DNA of 64,000 nt, taken from positions 4,546,501 through 4,610,500 of the forward strand of contig NZ_BNJG01000001.1 in assembly GCF_016587375.1 (NCBI RefSeq), in the 5' to 3' direction. The DNA comes from Ktedonobacter robiniae (GTDB lineage: Bacteria > Chloroflexota > Ktedonobacteria > Ktedonobacterales > Ktedonobacteraceae). Positions 1 through 8,023 of this stretch are shown piece by piece. A model generated the notes under the pieces. That model saw only the letters and a list, made by a program, of their open reading frames with translations. It ran no database searches and had not been told where the DNA came from. The stretch's first letter is position 1; the number at the start of each line of letters is the position of its first letter. A program made the position numbers and the translations under genes.

Positions 1-813
1 GAAGTAGAAAACAACCGCCTGAATAACCAGGGAGAGCAGGACGCCACGCGGAATATCGCGTCCAGGATTCTTGGACTCGGCAGCCAGGGCCGTCGCCGAT
101 TCAAAGCCGACAACCAGCAAGATGGCGATAGTGGATTGCTGAATAAGACCTGAGAGGTCATGTGGCATAATCACGCTCAGTGCGCTGGTGTGCAGATAAT
201 GCATCGCGGGATGCTGAGCACGATAGATAATGGCAAGTACAGAGAAGGTGACAAGGGCGACGATCTGAATCACGTTGATAACGATATTTGCCAGCGTCGA
301 GCCAGTCACGCCAACATAGGCGATGGCGCCGACGATTCCGGCGAAGACCACACATACCAGTACCTCTTGCCAGGGTGCGCCAAAGTCGGGATAGAATGTC
401 TGGATAATGTAGGTGATAAGCAGGCCCATGAAGGCCACCATCACGCCCGGGTAGATCCAGTAATACAGGTGAGAGGCCCAGCCAACCAGGAACTTGCTCA
501 GGCGCGCGAACTTGAAGTGTCGATGCTCTTCCTTATGCAGCACTGAGGCTTCGGCGAAATAATACGAGCTACCAGCACCTGCTTCAGGGTAACGGTTCGC
601 CAGCGCTGAGTAAGCGACGGCTGTGAGCAAGGCAATCGCAGTTGCAATGAAGACCGAGGCCCACATGTTCATTGCGGAGGAGGGATTGGCTTGCAACTGA
701 TAGGTGGTCCAGAGGAAGGCTCCAGGCGCGATAAGCGCCATGGCGTTGATCGTGACACCGGTGAGACCAAGGGTCGGTACCATTTTGACTTCGCTTGGGT
801 TTTGAGTTGCCAT
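1..813 (-). CDS. APC-superfamily amino acid permease (3' end outside window)
   Basis: The reading frame is open from an ATG at 813-811 to the window edge, giving 271 visible residues. It begins MATQNPSEVKMVPTLGLTGV and shows hydrophobic segments alternating with short loops. Typical APC features are the early TGVTINAMALIAPGAFLW helix and a later helix with FESATALAAESKNPGRDIPR, a hallmark of amino acid/polyamine permeases. It should be a secondary transporter in the cytoplasmic membrane, normally 12 helices, so roughly half is visible. No partner enzyme is adjacent to suggest a substrate. Confidence 0.85.
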   Translation of the reverse strand, partial: MATQNPSEVKMVPTLGLTGVTINAMALIAPGAFLWTTYQLQANPSSAMNMWASVFIATAIALLTAVAYSALANRYPEAGAGSSYYFAEASVLHKEEHRHFKFARLSKFLVGWASHLYYWIYPGVMVAFMGLLITYIIQTFYPDFGAPWQEVLVCVVFAGIVGAIAYVGVTGSTLANIVINVIQIVALVTFSVLAIIYRAQHPAMHYLHTSALSVIMPHDLSGLIQQSTIAILLVVGFESATALAAESKNPGRDIPRGVLLSLVIQAVVFYF

Positions 814-1189
814 GTCAGACTCCCTTCTTAAACTGGTTTGAACCGTGCATATGGCGTCATTACCATGGAGAGGGGTCGTCTTTGCTCACCTGGAGAGAGG
901 TTCGCGTCCGGTGCGTACCTGTTCCAAATATCTCTTAGAGCAAAGTATATGAATTTTTTGGCAGAGATACTATGTGTAAAACAGAAAATTTTAAGCGTGA
1001 TTTTTGTGTAAGATGCACAAAAATCACGCTTTTCTTGAGCGTCCTTTGAGGAGAGCCAGTTCTTCTTTGCGCGGAATTTGAATCTCTCAGCTCAGTGGGA
1101 TAGTCAATTTGTACAGAGGGGCAATAAGTCAGGAAAAGAGGGGATTGGCCCGCTTCTATGGCTGGCGCAGGCCAAGGTGCTGGCGTCTA
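814..1189. other. Intergenic region between phosphatase end and permease start
   Basis: No convincing gene is present. The stretch contains the 993-1031 hairpin and an AT-rich segment around 940-1010. This segment is the likely place for the permease promoter, which reads leftwards. Confidence 0.5.
993..1031 (-). terminator. 16-bp perfect inverted repeat, probable terminator or operator
   Basis: Arms 993-1008 and 1016-1031 are perfectly complementary (AAGCGTGATTTTTGTG) around a 7-nt loop. On the minus strand it lies downstream of the phosphatase and is followed by a T-rich stretch. It also lies about 180 bp upstream of the permease start, so an operator role is possible. Confidence 0.5.
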
Positions 1190-1981
1190 TTAGAGTTGGT
1201 GTACAAAGCCGCGTCCGCCAAAATAGAGGCCGCCATCAACATTGATGCAGCAGCCACTTGCATAGATCCAGGGATGCTCAACCTTTTTAGGGGAGCAGCC
1301 AAGCATAAGGTGAATTGGTGTATGGCCATGGAGGAGTTGCTTGCCACCATAGATGCCTAAGAGGCGGCGCGCGAACTCCTCGCCGTGCTGGGCATGGAGA
1401 AAGGCGCCACGCCTGGCGAAGTCTTCCAGCATCTCTTCCCAGGCCAGGGCATCGCTGTGGCTTAGCAGCTTGCGAAAGGTGATATTGACCTCGTCGATGG
1501 TGCGCCCACATTTAAGATAGAGGGGGGCGTCGGCGTGCAGCAGAAGGGTCTCATCTACGATGGCCATGGCGGGCAGGTGCGCCATCCAGTCGAGGTGGCG
1601 CAAGGTTAAGCTGGCGATATCTTTCTGATTGCCCCCATTGCGTTTCCAGCGTGTGAGAAAGGTGCTTCCTAGTCCGGTTGAGCGTCTGCCGAAGCGGTAG
1701 GCTGCCAGCAAGAGCATCTCATGATTGCCCAGTAAGGAGGCCACGGCGCCGCCCACGGCAGCGGCCTCGACCTGGAGACGCATCACGAGGTCCAGCACCT
1801 CAACGCCCTGGGGGCCTCGGTCCACAAAATCGCCCATAAACCAGAGCGTCGCATTCCCTCCGCACCAGGCGTGATGGTCATCAATGAGTTGTGCCGCCTG
1901 TAGCAGTTTAAGCAGCGACTTGAATTGTCCATGAATGTCGCCTATAACATAGACTGGCGGTGATGCAGTATTCATTGCCAT
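1190..1981 (-). CDS. Calcineurin-like metallophosphoesterase (Ser/Thr protein phosphatase type)
   Basis: The protein has the metallophosphatase signature in order: GDIHGQ near the N terminus, GDFVDRGPQG about 35 residues later, GNHEM, LLHAD and HGHTPIH. These supply the Asp, His and Asn ligands of a two-metal site. Total length is about 263 residues, close to bacterial PrpA/PPP-type phosphatases. The ATG at 1981 is chosen; a TTG at 2002 and an ATG at 1975 are alternatives, and no Shine-Dalgarno site decides. It lies downstream of a Ser/Thr kinase on the same strand, so it may reverse that kinase's phosphorylations. That pairing is inference, and a long hairpin separates them. Confidence 0.85.
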   Translation of the reverse strand: MAMNTASPPVYVIGDIHGQFKSLLKLLQAAQLIDDHHAWCGGNATLWFMGDFVDRGPQGVEVLDLVMRLQVEAAAVGGAVASLLGNHEMLLLAAYRFGRRSTGLGSTFLTRWKRNGGNQKDIASLTLRHLDWMAHLPAMAIVDETLLLHADAPLYLKCGRTIDEVNITFRKLLSHSDALAWEEMLEDFARRGAFLHAQHGEEFARRLLGIYGGKQLLHGHTPIHLMLGCSPKKVEHPWIYASGCCINVDGGLYFGGRGFVHQL

Positions 1982-2021
1982 AGAATTTATTGAAATAGCC
2001 AATCCTTGTGTAAATTATGTG

Positions 2022-2084
2022 GGGCAGTGGGTATGGTAAGTACTGGCGACCAATAGTCGCCAGCGCTTACCATACCCACTGCCC
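2022..2084 (-). terminator. Long hairpin between kinase and phosphatase genes
   Basis: Arms 2022-2040 and 2066-2084 are 19 bp and perfectly complementary. An inner 8-bp stem (2043-2050 / 2056-2063) continues the structure after a two-base mismatch. There is no clear T-run. It follows the kinase stop and precedes the phosphatase start, so it may limit read-through. Confidence 0.6.
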
Positions 2085-2085
2085 A

Positions 2086-2111
2086 GGCGAGCGCCGCAGG
2101 CGCGAGCAGTC
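2086..2111. repeat. Short repeat copy A beside a hairpin
   Basis: CGAGCGCC-GC-AGGCGCGAG followed by two variable bases and GTCAA. Near-identical sequence occurs at 33881-33906, also directly after a long hairpin, with 22 of 26 positions matching. It overlaps the kinase stop codon (2110-2112). Confidence 0.45.
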
Positions 2112-3105
2112 AATGCTGGGCATTATGTACAAATTGTACAAGGAAACCAAGCGCGATGATCACCACAAAGATGGCGAGAATGATCAGTGTCGCGGTAAGC
2201 GCGGTCCGGCTGGACTGATTGAGTTTGGGCGCCTCTGGCTCATAGGGGACCGGTTGAACCTCTTCAAAGTTGCGCAGGTCGTGATAGAAATCGCGTATCG
2301 ATTTGTAGCGCTTCTCCGGATCACGGCGAATAGCGCGCATGACCACCGTTGCCAGAGCGGGTGAAAGGTTCGGGTTCGCGAGAAGCAGTGAGGGAGGATC
2401 CTGCGAGACATGCTGATTGATGATAGCGAAGACATTTTCTCCCTCGAAGGGGGTATGGCCGCAAAGCATTTCGTAGAGCATGATGCCAACCGCGTAAATA
2501 TCAGAGCTGGCGGTGCCACGCTCGCCTTTGAGTTGTTCGGGTGACATGTAATCGGGTGTGCCTACGGTTCCGGAGAGTCCGCGCCAGGTCACACGGCGCG
2601 CCCCCTCGAGTAGGGCAATGCCAAAATCAATAATTTTGATGGCTCCATCGTCTGTGACCATGACATTTTCAGGCTTTATATCCCGGTGAAAGACACCCTG
2701 CTCATGGCAGTAGGCAAGCGCATCGCAGAGTTGGAGCGTGATGTGAAGCGCCTGGCTGGTTGGCACTGGTTGGCCCTCTTGATCCTCCAGTAGCAAGCGC
2801 AGCGTCTGCCCTTTGATATACTCCACAACGAGATACTCTTGTGAACGTTTCTCATCTGTATTGAGCAGTTCCTGTACCGAGGGATGATGCAGCCGGTTCC
2901 CGATCTCTGCCTCGCGTCGATAGCGTTCAAAGACCGCGACATTGCCAATGAGATCTTCGCTAGGAAATTTAAGAACCACGTTGCGCTGATCGGAGAGATC
3001 ACGCGCGAGATAGACCCGGTTCATCCCACCATGACCCAGCATGCGAATAATTTCATAATGATCAATACGCGTGCCGGGTTTATAGGCTGTGGTCATGCGT
3101 GCCAT
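2110..3105 (-). CDS. Membrane-anchored Ser/Thr protein kinase (PknB/Hanks type)
   Basis: The 331-residue protein has an N-terminal kinase domain. It shows a glycine loop GHGGMNRVY (24-32), invariant Lys46 in VVLKF, catalytic HRDIKPEN (140-147), DFG (160-162) and GTPDYMSPEQ in the activation segment. The third glycine of the loop is replaced by Asn29, which is unusual. A single transmembrane helix lies at about 305-327 with only a few residues outside, so there is no extracellular sensor domain. It would phosphorylate cytoplasmic proteins on Ser/Thr. The start is ATG 3105 or ATG 3096; a GAAAGG sits just upstream of the first. Confidence 0.93.
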   Translation of the reverse strand: MARMTTAYKPGTRIDHYEIIRMLGHGGMNRVYLARDLSDQRNVVLKFPSEDLIGNVAVFERYRREAEIGNRLHHPSVQELLNTDEKRSQEYLVVEYIKGQTLRLLLEDQEGQPVPTSQALHITLQLCDALAYCHEQGVFHRDIKPENVMVTDDGAIKIIDFGIALLEGARRVTWRGLSGTVGTPDYMSPEQLKGERGTASSDIYAVGIMLYEMLCGHTPFEGENVFAIINQHVSQDPPSLLLANPNLSPALATVVMRAIRRDPEKRYKSIRDFYHDLRNFEEVQPVPYEPEAPKLNQSSRTALTATLIILAIFVVIIALGFLVQFVHNAQH

Positions 3106-3152
3106 CGGCCTTTCTTCAATACGATCACGATCAATTTGGGACCTGCGACGCT

Positions 3153-3161
3153 AGTATAGCA
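3153..3161 (-). promoter_or_regulatory. Extended -10 promoter candidate for the kinase gene
   Basis: On the minus strand the sequence reads TGCTATACT, an extended -10 element, 48 bp upstream of the kinase start. No good -35 hexamer is visible. Confidence 0.35.
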
Positions 3162-3225
3162 TATCCCTAATTTAAAGGAGTAGAGTGAGACCAGGGAATA
3201 TGCCTAAAAATTTCTTGAGCGTATT

Positions 3226-4152
3226 TTACCTTTTTTCTGACGCGATGGCGAGACCACCATGTGGAGAAACCGGCTCTTGTAGGACTTCTCGCGCAACGTT
3301 GAGGAAGGATTGAATGGCAGGCGAGAGCCATTTCTCTTTATGCCAGAGCATTTGTGTTAGCACCTGAAAGTGTTGCTCCCCCCACTGGAGGGCGATGAGC
3401 TTCCCCTGGGCGATCTCTGTCTCGACCACAAGCGACGGCAGAAAGGCGATGCCCATGCCTGCTATCGCGCATTGCTTGATGGCCTCGACAGTGGTAAACT
3501 CCAGGTCGGTCACGGCGTCGACGCCAGCAGCATGGAGTGCGCGCTCAAAGACATTGCGGTAGGTGCATCCTTTCTCGGTGAGGAGAAATTGTTCGCCTCG
3601 GATATCCTCGGTCTCTACATAATGTTTGGCCGCCAGGGGATGATCGGGTGAGACCAGCATTAGCAGGGCTTCCTCTGCGAGTGGCTCGCTTTCAAGCGCG
3701 CTGGAGCGAACCTGGTCCTCAAGGACAAAGGCAACATCGATGCTTCCCTCGTGAATGCTCTGGCGTTGGTCCAATGTTGGACGAAAGATCAGGCGCGAAC
3801 GAGGAAACCTGGCACGAAACTGTTGAAGCACTCCGGGTAAGCGATAGGTGCAGAGCGATTCAGGCGCGCTGATCGTCACGGATCCAACTGGATCTCCATC
3901 CTCCATAACCGCGCTTCGCGCCTCATCCACCAACCCCAGAATTTTTTCACTATAGAGGAGCAGCTTCTTCCCTGCCTCAGTAAGCGCCACGCGTTTCCCC
4001 AGACGATCAAAGAGCTTGACCCCCAGTTCCTCTTCCAGGGCTTGAATCTGTGTTGTGACACTTGACTGCACATAGTTAAGGGCAATGGCGGTGCGGCTGA
4101 AGCTGAGCGTATGCGCCACCATGCGGAATGTGGTGAGTTGGCGTACATCCAT
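3226..4152 (-). CDS. LysR-family transcriptional regulator
   Basis: A typical LysR protein of 308 residues. It has an N-terminal winged helix-turn-helix (MDVRQLTTFRMVAHTLSFSR, then QSSVTTQIQALEEELGVKLF) and a C-terminal periplasmic-binding-like effector domain. ATG 4152 is preferred over the upstream in-frame start at 4191 because AGGAAA lies 7 bases before it and LysR proteins normally begin close to this point. The neighbours do not reveal the target genes; no divergent operon begins next to it apart from a tiny membrane ORF. Confidence 0.92.
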   Translation of the reverse strand: MDVRQLTTFRMVAHTLSFSRTAIALNYVQSSVTTQIQALEEELGVKLFDRLGKRVALTEAGKKLLLYSEKILGLVDEARSAVMEDGDPVGSVTISAPESLCTYRLPGVLQQFRARFPRSRLIFRPTLDQRQSIHEGSIDVAFVLEDQVRSSALESEPLAEEALLMLVSPDHPLAAKHYVETEDIRGEQFLLTEKGCTYRNVFERALHAAGVDAVTDLEFTTVEAIKQCAIAGMGIAFLPSLVVETEIAQGKLIALQWGEQHFQVLTQMLWHKEKWLSPAIQSFLNVAREVLQEPVSPHGGLAIASEKR

Positions 4153-4287
4153 GTTGGTTTTCCTATCGTTTTTATCGATGGTAGATATCAAAAACGTTTC
4201 CTTGACTTGATACTACCACTATATTACACTTATGGCAAGGGTAAATTCTTATATGCGCATGGAGACATGCAGAAGGATGAGAACATT

Positions 4288-4437
4288 ATGGATGCCGCTT
4301 TTGTCTTCTTCTTTTTTTTCCTTTTAGGAATCGTTGCCTATCGCTGGGGCGTAGATAGTCGAGAAGGATTGAATGGCCTGGAGTGGGAGCGACGCGCGCG
4401 CTACTGGGCCACGCACCTGAGATGCAGCCATGAATAG
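4288..4437 (+). CDS. Possible 49-residue single-helix membrane protein
   Basis: A small frame starts at ATG 4288 after AGAAGGATGAG. It encodes one very hydrophobic segment (AAFVFFFFFLLGIVAYRWG) followed by a charged tail rich in Arg and Glu. A strong hairpin with a T-run lies 64 bases after the stop, which supports a real transcription unit. I do not recognise a family. The poly-T tract encoding the Phe run could also be a sequencing-sensitive spot. Confidence 0.4.
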   Translation: MDAAFVFFFFFLLGIVAYRWGVDSREGLNGLEWERRARYWATHLRCSHE

Positions 4438-4500
4438 CCTGGATACAATGCCGCTTGACGTGTTGCAATGATGGTAATACATCAGGTTGTGCATAAAAGG

Positions 4501-4539
4501 AGAGACAAAGCATCGGTTTGAGGATGCTTTGTCTCTTTT
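4501..4539. terminator. Bidirectional rho-independent terminator
   Basis: A perfect 14-bp stem (4501-4514 / 4523-4536, AGAGACAAAGCATC) is followed by TTTT on the plus side. On the minus side, downstream of the TMEM175 gene, it is followed by CCTTTT. Confidence 0.75.
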
Positions 4540-4586
4540 GCTGTTCAGGATTGGATTGGAAGCAATCAGCTCAGTGCTGCGCAATA

Positions 4587-5249
4587 TCATTGCAAGGGAA
4601 GTATCTCCCTGCGTGCAAGTTCGCGTTCATAAGAAACATACATCCAGAGTGCCCAGAGACCTAGGCAGATGCTGATACTGACGTAGGCGTTCCAGAAAGC
4701 GATAAAGAGGGCCAGTAAGTAGAGTGGAAATCCGAGCAGGTAAAGGCGGAAGAGCGCCTGGATTTGAGAGGTTTTGACCGTGGGTTTAAGGAGGCGTCGC
4801 TGATAGGTCGCTGACCAGAGCAGGAGATTATAGGCCAGGTTGATCATCGAGAAGGTTCCGGCATAAACGGCGCAGGCCGTCGAGGCAGCAGGTGTTGTCA
4901 GATATTTGGCCACTAATGCAGTTGGGAAGGGGACAATGGTGACCAGAAGTAGCAGGAAACCATTAGCAAACATGAAAAGTGTGCTCGATTTTTGCACCAG
5001 TTTGAAAATACCGTGGTGATTTATCCACATAATGAGGATAGTGGCAAAGCTAATAAAGAAGGATAGATAAGAGGGCCATTGCCAAAGTAGGGCTTTGCCC
5101 AGACCGTTCGCGGTGACGCCATTGGCCAGGGCAGGCACTTTGAGATCGAGCACCAGGAGGGTAATAGCAATGGCAAAGACGCCATCGCTAAAAGCCTCGA
5201 TGCGTCCAGTTTCCTTTTCAACCAGACTTGCATTTCTCTTAGTATTCAT
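4587..5249 (-). CDS. TMEM175-family (DUF1211) membrane channel
   Basis: The first helix carries the family signature RIEAFSDGVFAIAITLLVLD, in which the FSD residues line the K+ filter in TMEM175 channels. About six transmembrane segments are visible over 220 residues, the normal size for a single-repeat bacterial member that assembles as a tetramer. The start is supported by AAAGGTAG upstream. It is monocistronic, ends at a strong hairpin, and is divergent from the PPK2 gene. Ion selectivity cannot be read from the sequence. Confidence 0.88.
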   Translation of the reverse strand: MNTKRNASLVEKETGRIEAFSDGVFAIAITLLVLDLKVPALANGVTANGLGKALLWQWPSYLSFFISFATILIMWINHHGIFKLVQKSSTLFMFANGFLLLLVTIVPFPTALVAKYLTTPAASTACAVYAGTFSMINLAYNLLLWSATYQRRLLKPTVKTSQIQALFRLYLLGFPLYLLALFIAFWNAYVSISICLGLWALWMYVSYERELARREILPLQ

Positions 5250-5306
5250 AGGTGACTACCTTTGATATACTTGTCTCTGACGCCGCTCCTTCCTCTATCT
5301 CTATTG

Positions 5307-5312
5307 TATAAT
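5307..5312 (+). promoter_or_regulatory. TATAAT hexamer in the TMEM175-PPK2 divergent region
   Basis: A perfect -10 consensus lies 167 bp before the PPK2 start, but no matching -35 is visible at 17 bp. The 5250-5478 region must hold promoters for both directions. Confidence 0.25.
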
Positions 5313-5478
5313 AAGTTCCCTTATGCTGTACTATTGCGAGAGAAGAATGCTTGGTATTGTGTTCCTATGGCCTGCTACGCAACGTTTCCCTGCGGTCGAC
5401 CGTGTCAAGGCATAGAGAACGGAAATCATGCTGTCTGGTATGCGCATACCCTCTAGAGCAGAAAGAAGGATAAAAGCT

Positions 5479-6321
5479 ATGAGTAAGGATCTCTTGTGGA
5501 AGGTCAAAGAAGGCGATCATATCAAGCTCAAGGACTATGACCCCGACCACATCGCAAGCCACATTGATCGTGATGCAGCCGAGAAGCAGTTGCAGAAACT
5601 GAGCCAGGAACTGGGAGAACTGCAGGAGCTGATGGCGGCGGCGCAGAAGCATAGCTTTTTGATGATTCTACAGGGGATGGATACCAGTGGTAAGGACGGC
5701 ACCATTCGTCATGTGTTGAGCTCCTTGAATCCCCAGGGGTGCCAGGTGCATTCATTTAAAGCTCCTTCCCAGGATGAATTGCAACATGATTTTCTCTGGC
5801 GTGTCCATCAACATGTACCACCCAGGGGCATCTTCGGAGTTTTTAATCGCTCACACTACGAGGATGTGTTGGTAGTGCGCGTACATAATCTTGTGCCAGA
5901 GGATACCTGGCACAAACGCTATCATATCATTAATGCCTTTGAAGAAATGTTGACTGAGAGCGGTACTATCGTGGTCAAGTTTTTCTTGCATATCAGCAAA
6001 GATGAGCAGGCCAGGCGTTTAAAGGCGCGCGAGGACGAGCCAGAGAAGTCCTGGAAGCTTAACGTTGATGATTGGAAGGAGCGGCAGTTCTGGGGCGATT
6101 ACCAGGAGGCGTATGAGGACGCCTTGAGCAAATGTAGCACGAAGCAGGCACCCTGGTATATTGTGCCCGCCAATCATAAGTGGTATCGTAACCTGGTTAT
6201 TGCCCAGACGCTGGCAGATACGCTGAAGCCATTTAAGGACGAATGGCAAAAAGATTTGCTTGCGCGTGGTCAGCGTGAGTTGGAAGCTCTGAAGCAAATG
6301 CATGTCCAGGCTGAGAAGTAA
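5479..6321 (+). CDS. ppk2: PPK2-family polyphosphate kinase
   Basis: The protein transfers phosphate between polyphosphate and nucleotides in the cytoplasm. It carries a Walker A motif GMDTSGKDG (66-74), FNRSHYEDVLVVRVH as the Walker B region, and a lid segment with paired Arg (RRLKAREDEPEKSWKL). Length is 280 residues, as for single-domain PPK2. ATG 5479 is chosen over an upstream frame start at 5428 because AGAAAGAAGGA lies 8 bases before it. It is followed 42 bp later by a DUF1684 gene on the same strand. Whether it favours ADP, GDP or AMP cannot be decided by eye. Confidence 0.93.
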   Translation: MSKDLLWKVKEGDHIKLKDYDPDHIASHIDRDAAEKQLQKLSQELGELQELMAAAQKHSFLMILQGMDTSGKDGTIRHVLSSLNPQGCQVHSFKAPSQDELQHDFLWRVHQHVPPRGIFGVFNRSHYEDVLVVRVHNLVPEDTWHKRYHIINAFEEMLTESGTIVVKFFLHISKDEQARRLKAREDEPEKSWKLNVDDWKERQFWGDYQEAYEDALSKCSTKQAPWYIVPANHKWYRNLVIAQTLADTLKPFKDEWQKDLLARGQRELEALKQMHVQAEK

Positions 6322-6363
6322 GGCCTGCCAGGCACGAGAAAATAAAGCAATGAGAGGGTATCC

Positions 6364-6996
6364 ATGTATCTTGATTTGTATGATTATCGTTTGCGCGTCC
6401 AGGCTATGTACCGTGAGCGGAACCAGGCTATACTGGCTGGAGAGGATGCAGAGATGGTGTGGCAGCGTTTTCACCAGAGCCGCGACGCACTCTTTGCTCA
6501 GCACTCACAGTCGGCGCTTGATGCTGAACAGCGTCGTGTCTTCTCCGGCTTGCGATACTTCCCATACAATCCTGCGCTCCGCTTTGCGGTCACGATTGAG
6601 ACTGATGTCGAGCCACAGCGACAGATCATTACGATGAGCAGTACTGAGCAAATGACCATGCTCACGGTGGGACGTGTGCGTTTCACCGTTGAGCAGGAGC
6701 CGGTAACGCTGCATATCTACTGGCTCGATATCTATGGTGGCGGCCTTTTTCTTCCCTTCCGAGACTTGACCAGCCCTGAAGAGGCGTATGGCGGTGGACG
6801 CTACCTCTTTGATACCATCAAAGGGAGCGACTGGCTGCCTGTGCCAGGGAAGACGCACCAGCAACAAATCATGCTCGACTTTAATTATGCATATAATCCA
6901 TCCTGCGCTTACAATGACGCCTGGATGTGTCCTCTCGCGCCCCGAGAGAATCAATTGCGCGTGCCTCTACGCGCAGGCGAGCTGCGTTTTAAGTAA
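6364..6996 (+). CDS. DUF1684 family protein
   Basis: The 210-residue protein matches the DUF1684 pattern. It has an N-terminal helical segment, then LFLPFRDLTS with EEAYGGGRYLFD, and a C-terminal block FNYAYNPSCAYNDAW followed by CPLAPRENQLRVP. The function of the family is unknown. GAGAGGG precedes the ATG. It probably forms an operon with the PPK2 gene upstream. Confidence 0.85.
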   Translation: MYLDLYDYRLRVQAMYRERNQAILAGEDAEMVWQRFHQSRDALFAQHSQSALDAEQRRVFSGLRYFPYNPALRFAVTIETDVEPQRQIITMSSTEQMTMLTVGRVRFTVEQEPVTLHIYWLDIYGGGLFLPFRDLTSPEEAYGGGRYLFDTIKGSDWLPVPGKTHQQQIMLDFNYAYNPSCAYNDAWMCPLAPRENQLRVPLRAGELRFK

Positions 6997-7017
6997 AAGA
7001 GCATCTGCGCGCAGGGC

Positions 7018-7290
7018 CTAGGCGCTTATACGCGTCAGACCAGCTGGGACCGCAGAAATTTTGTGTAACTCAACACAGGATTGCTGGACAATGATGAGCC
7101 TGGCCTGACCATCGATGATAATGGAGAGTTCATAGAGGGCGGGGGACTGAGCAGTCTCGTTGATGGTGTGTAGTATTTGCACATTGGGATAGATTTCGGC
7201 CACAGAAAAATAAGTGCTATGGCCGTAGATATCGCTGAAGGTCATGGAACGACGAAATGCAAGTGCATAAGTATCCTTGGTAGATGGCAT
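7018..7290 (-). CDS. Hypothetical 90-residue protein
   Basis: I do not recognise the family. A very good ribosome binding site (AAAGGAGG) lies about 10 bases before the ATG, so the frame is probably translated. The protein looks soluble and mixed alpha/beta, with a strand-rich centre (YELSIIIDGQARLIIVQQS) and no signal peptide. It converges on the DUF1684 gene and is followed upstream by the CYTH gene on the same strand. Confidence 0.65.
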   Translation of the reverse strand: MPSTKDTYALAFRRSMTFSDIYGHSTYFSVAEIYPNVQILHTINETAQSPALYELSIIIDGQARLIIVQQSCVELHKISAVPAGLTRISA

Positions 7291-7372
7291 GAGTTGAGTC
7301 CTCCTTTGGCGAAAAATAGACAGTTAAGAAATGTATCTGCCCTAAACATCGGAAGCGCGTAGATATCCTGGT

Positions 7373-8023
7373 CTAGCTACCTTGTTGGCTCGGTACAGAG
7401 TCGCCGGGTAACTGGTAGACACCTTTGCGGTAGGCCCGGGGATTATGTTGTCGTAACCAGAGTTCAACGTAGCCAATGGGGAGCGGTTCGGTAGCGAATT
7501 CCGCGATAAATGTGTAGAGTTGGGCGCGTGCCTGACGCGTATCCGTCCCCTCTGAACACTCGATCTCGGCTTCAAGAAAGTCGCCCAGGCCCAAGACATG
7601 ATCCACACAGAGTTGGACCGAGTCCAGGCTATACTGCCGGCGCGTATTCTCGATTCGTGCCAGTTCCACCAGGTTGTTTTCCATCTGGGCGGCCTCCCAG
7701 GTGGGTGTAGGGTTCCAGGTGGGAAGGAAATGGTTAAAGAGTTCGTTCATCGCTGCCGCTTGATCGGGCTGTGCTTGGAGTGCAAAAGCACGCTCAGTAC
7801 TCTGAATATGGGCTTTCTCCGCCTGTTCATTGAACTTAAACTCAAGCTTTTGCTGGTTGCGTACTCGCAGGAAAACCGCCCTCTGGAGCAGGTCCCAATC
7901 AGGCGTATCGTAGTAGACATCGACATTGTGGATGTGCCGCTCGAAGCGGGCCTCGCGTAACCTGGCTTCAAGCAAGGGCCACGCTTGAGGCGCGACAGCA
8001 CATTTTACTTCAACTTCAATCAT
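7373..8023 (-). CDS. CYTH-domain protein (class IV adenylate cyclase / thiamine triphosphatase fold)
   Basis: The start MIEVEVKCAV is the classic ExExK motif that binds triphosphate in CYTH proteins. It is followed by YYDTPDWDLLQRAVFLRVR, a typical second strand with charged tunnel residues, and an ECSEG segment near residue 160. The 216-residue length fits a single CYTH domain. Members hydrolyse triphosphates or make cAMP; this one cannot be assigned further. Its ATG overlaps the radical SAM stop by ATGA, so the two genes are translationally coupled. Confidence 0.88.
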   Translation of the reverse strand: MIEVEVKCAVAPQAWPLLEARLREARFERHIHNVDVYYDTPDWDLLQRAVFLRVRNQQKLEFKFNEQAEKAHIQSTERAFALQAQPDQAAAMNELFNHFLPTWNPTPTWEAAQMENNLVELARIENTRRQYSLDSVQLCVDHVLGLGDFLEAEIECSEGTDTRQARAQLYTFIAEFATEPLPIGYVELWLRQHNPRAYRKGVYQLPGDSVPSQQGS

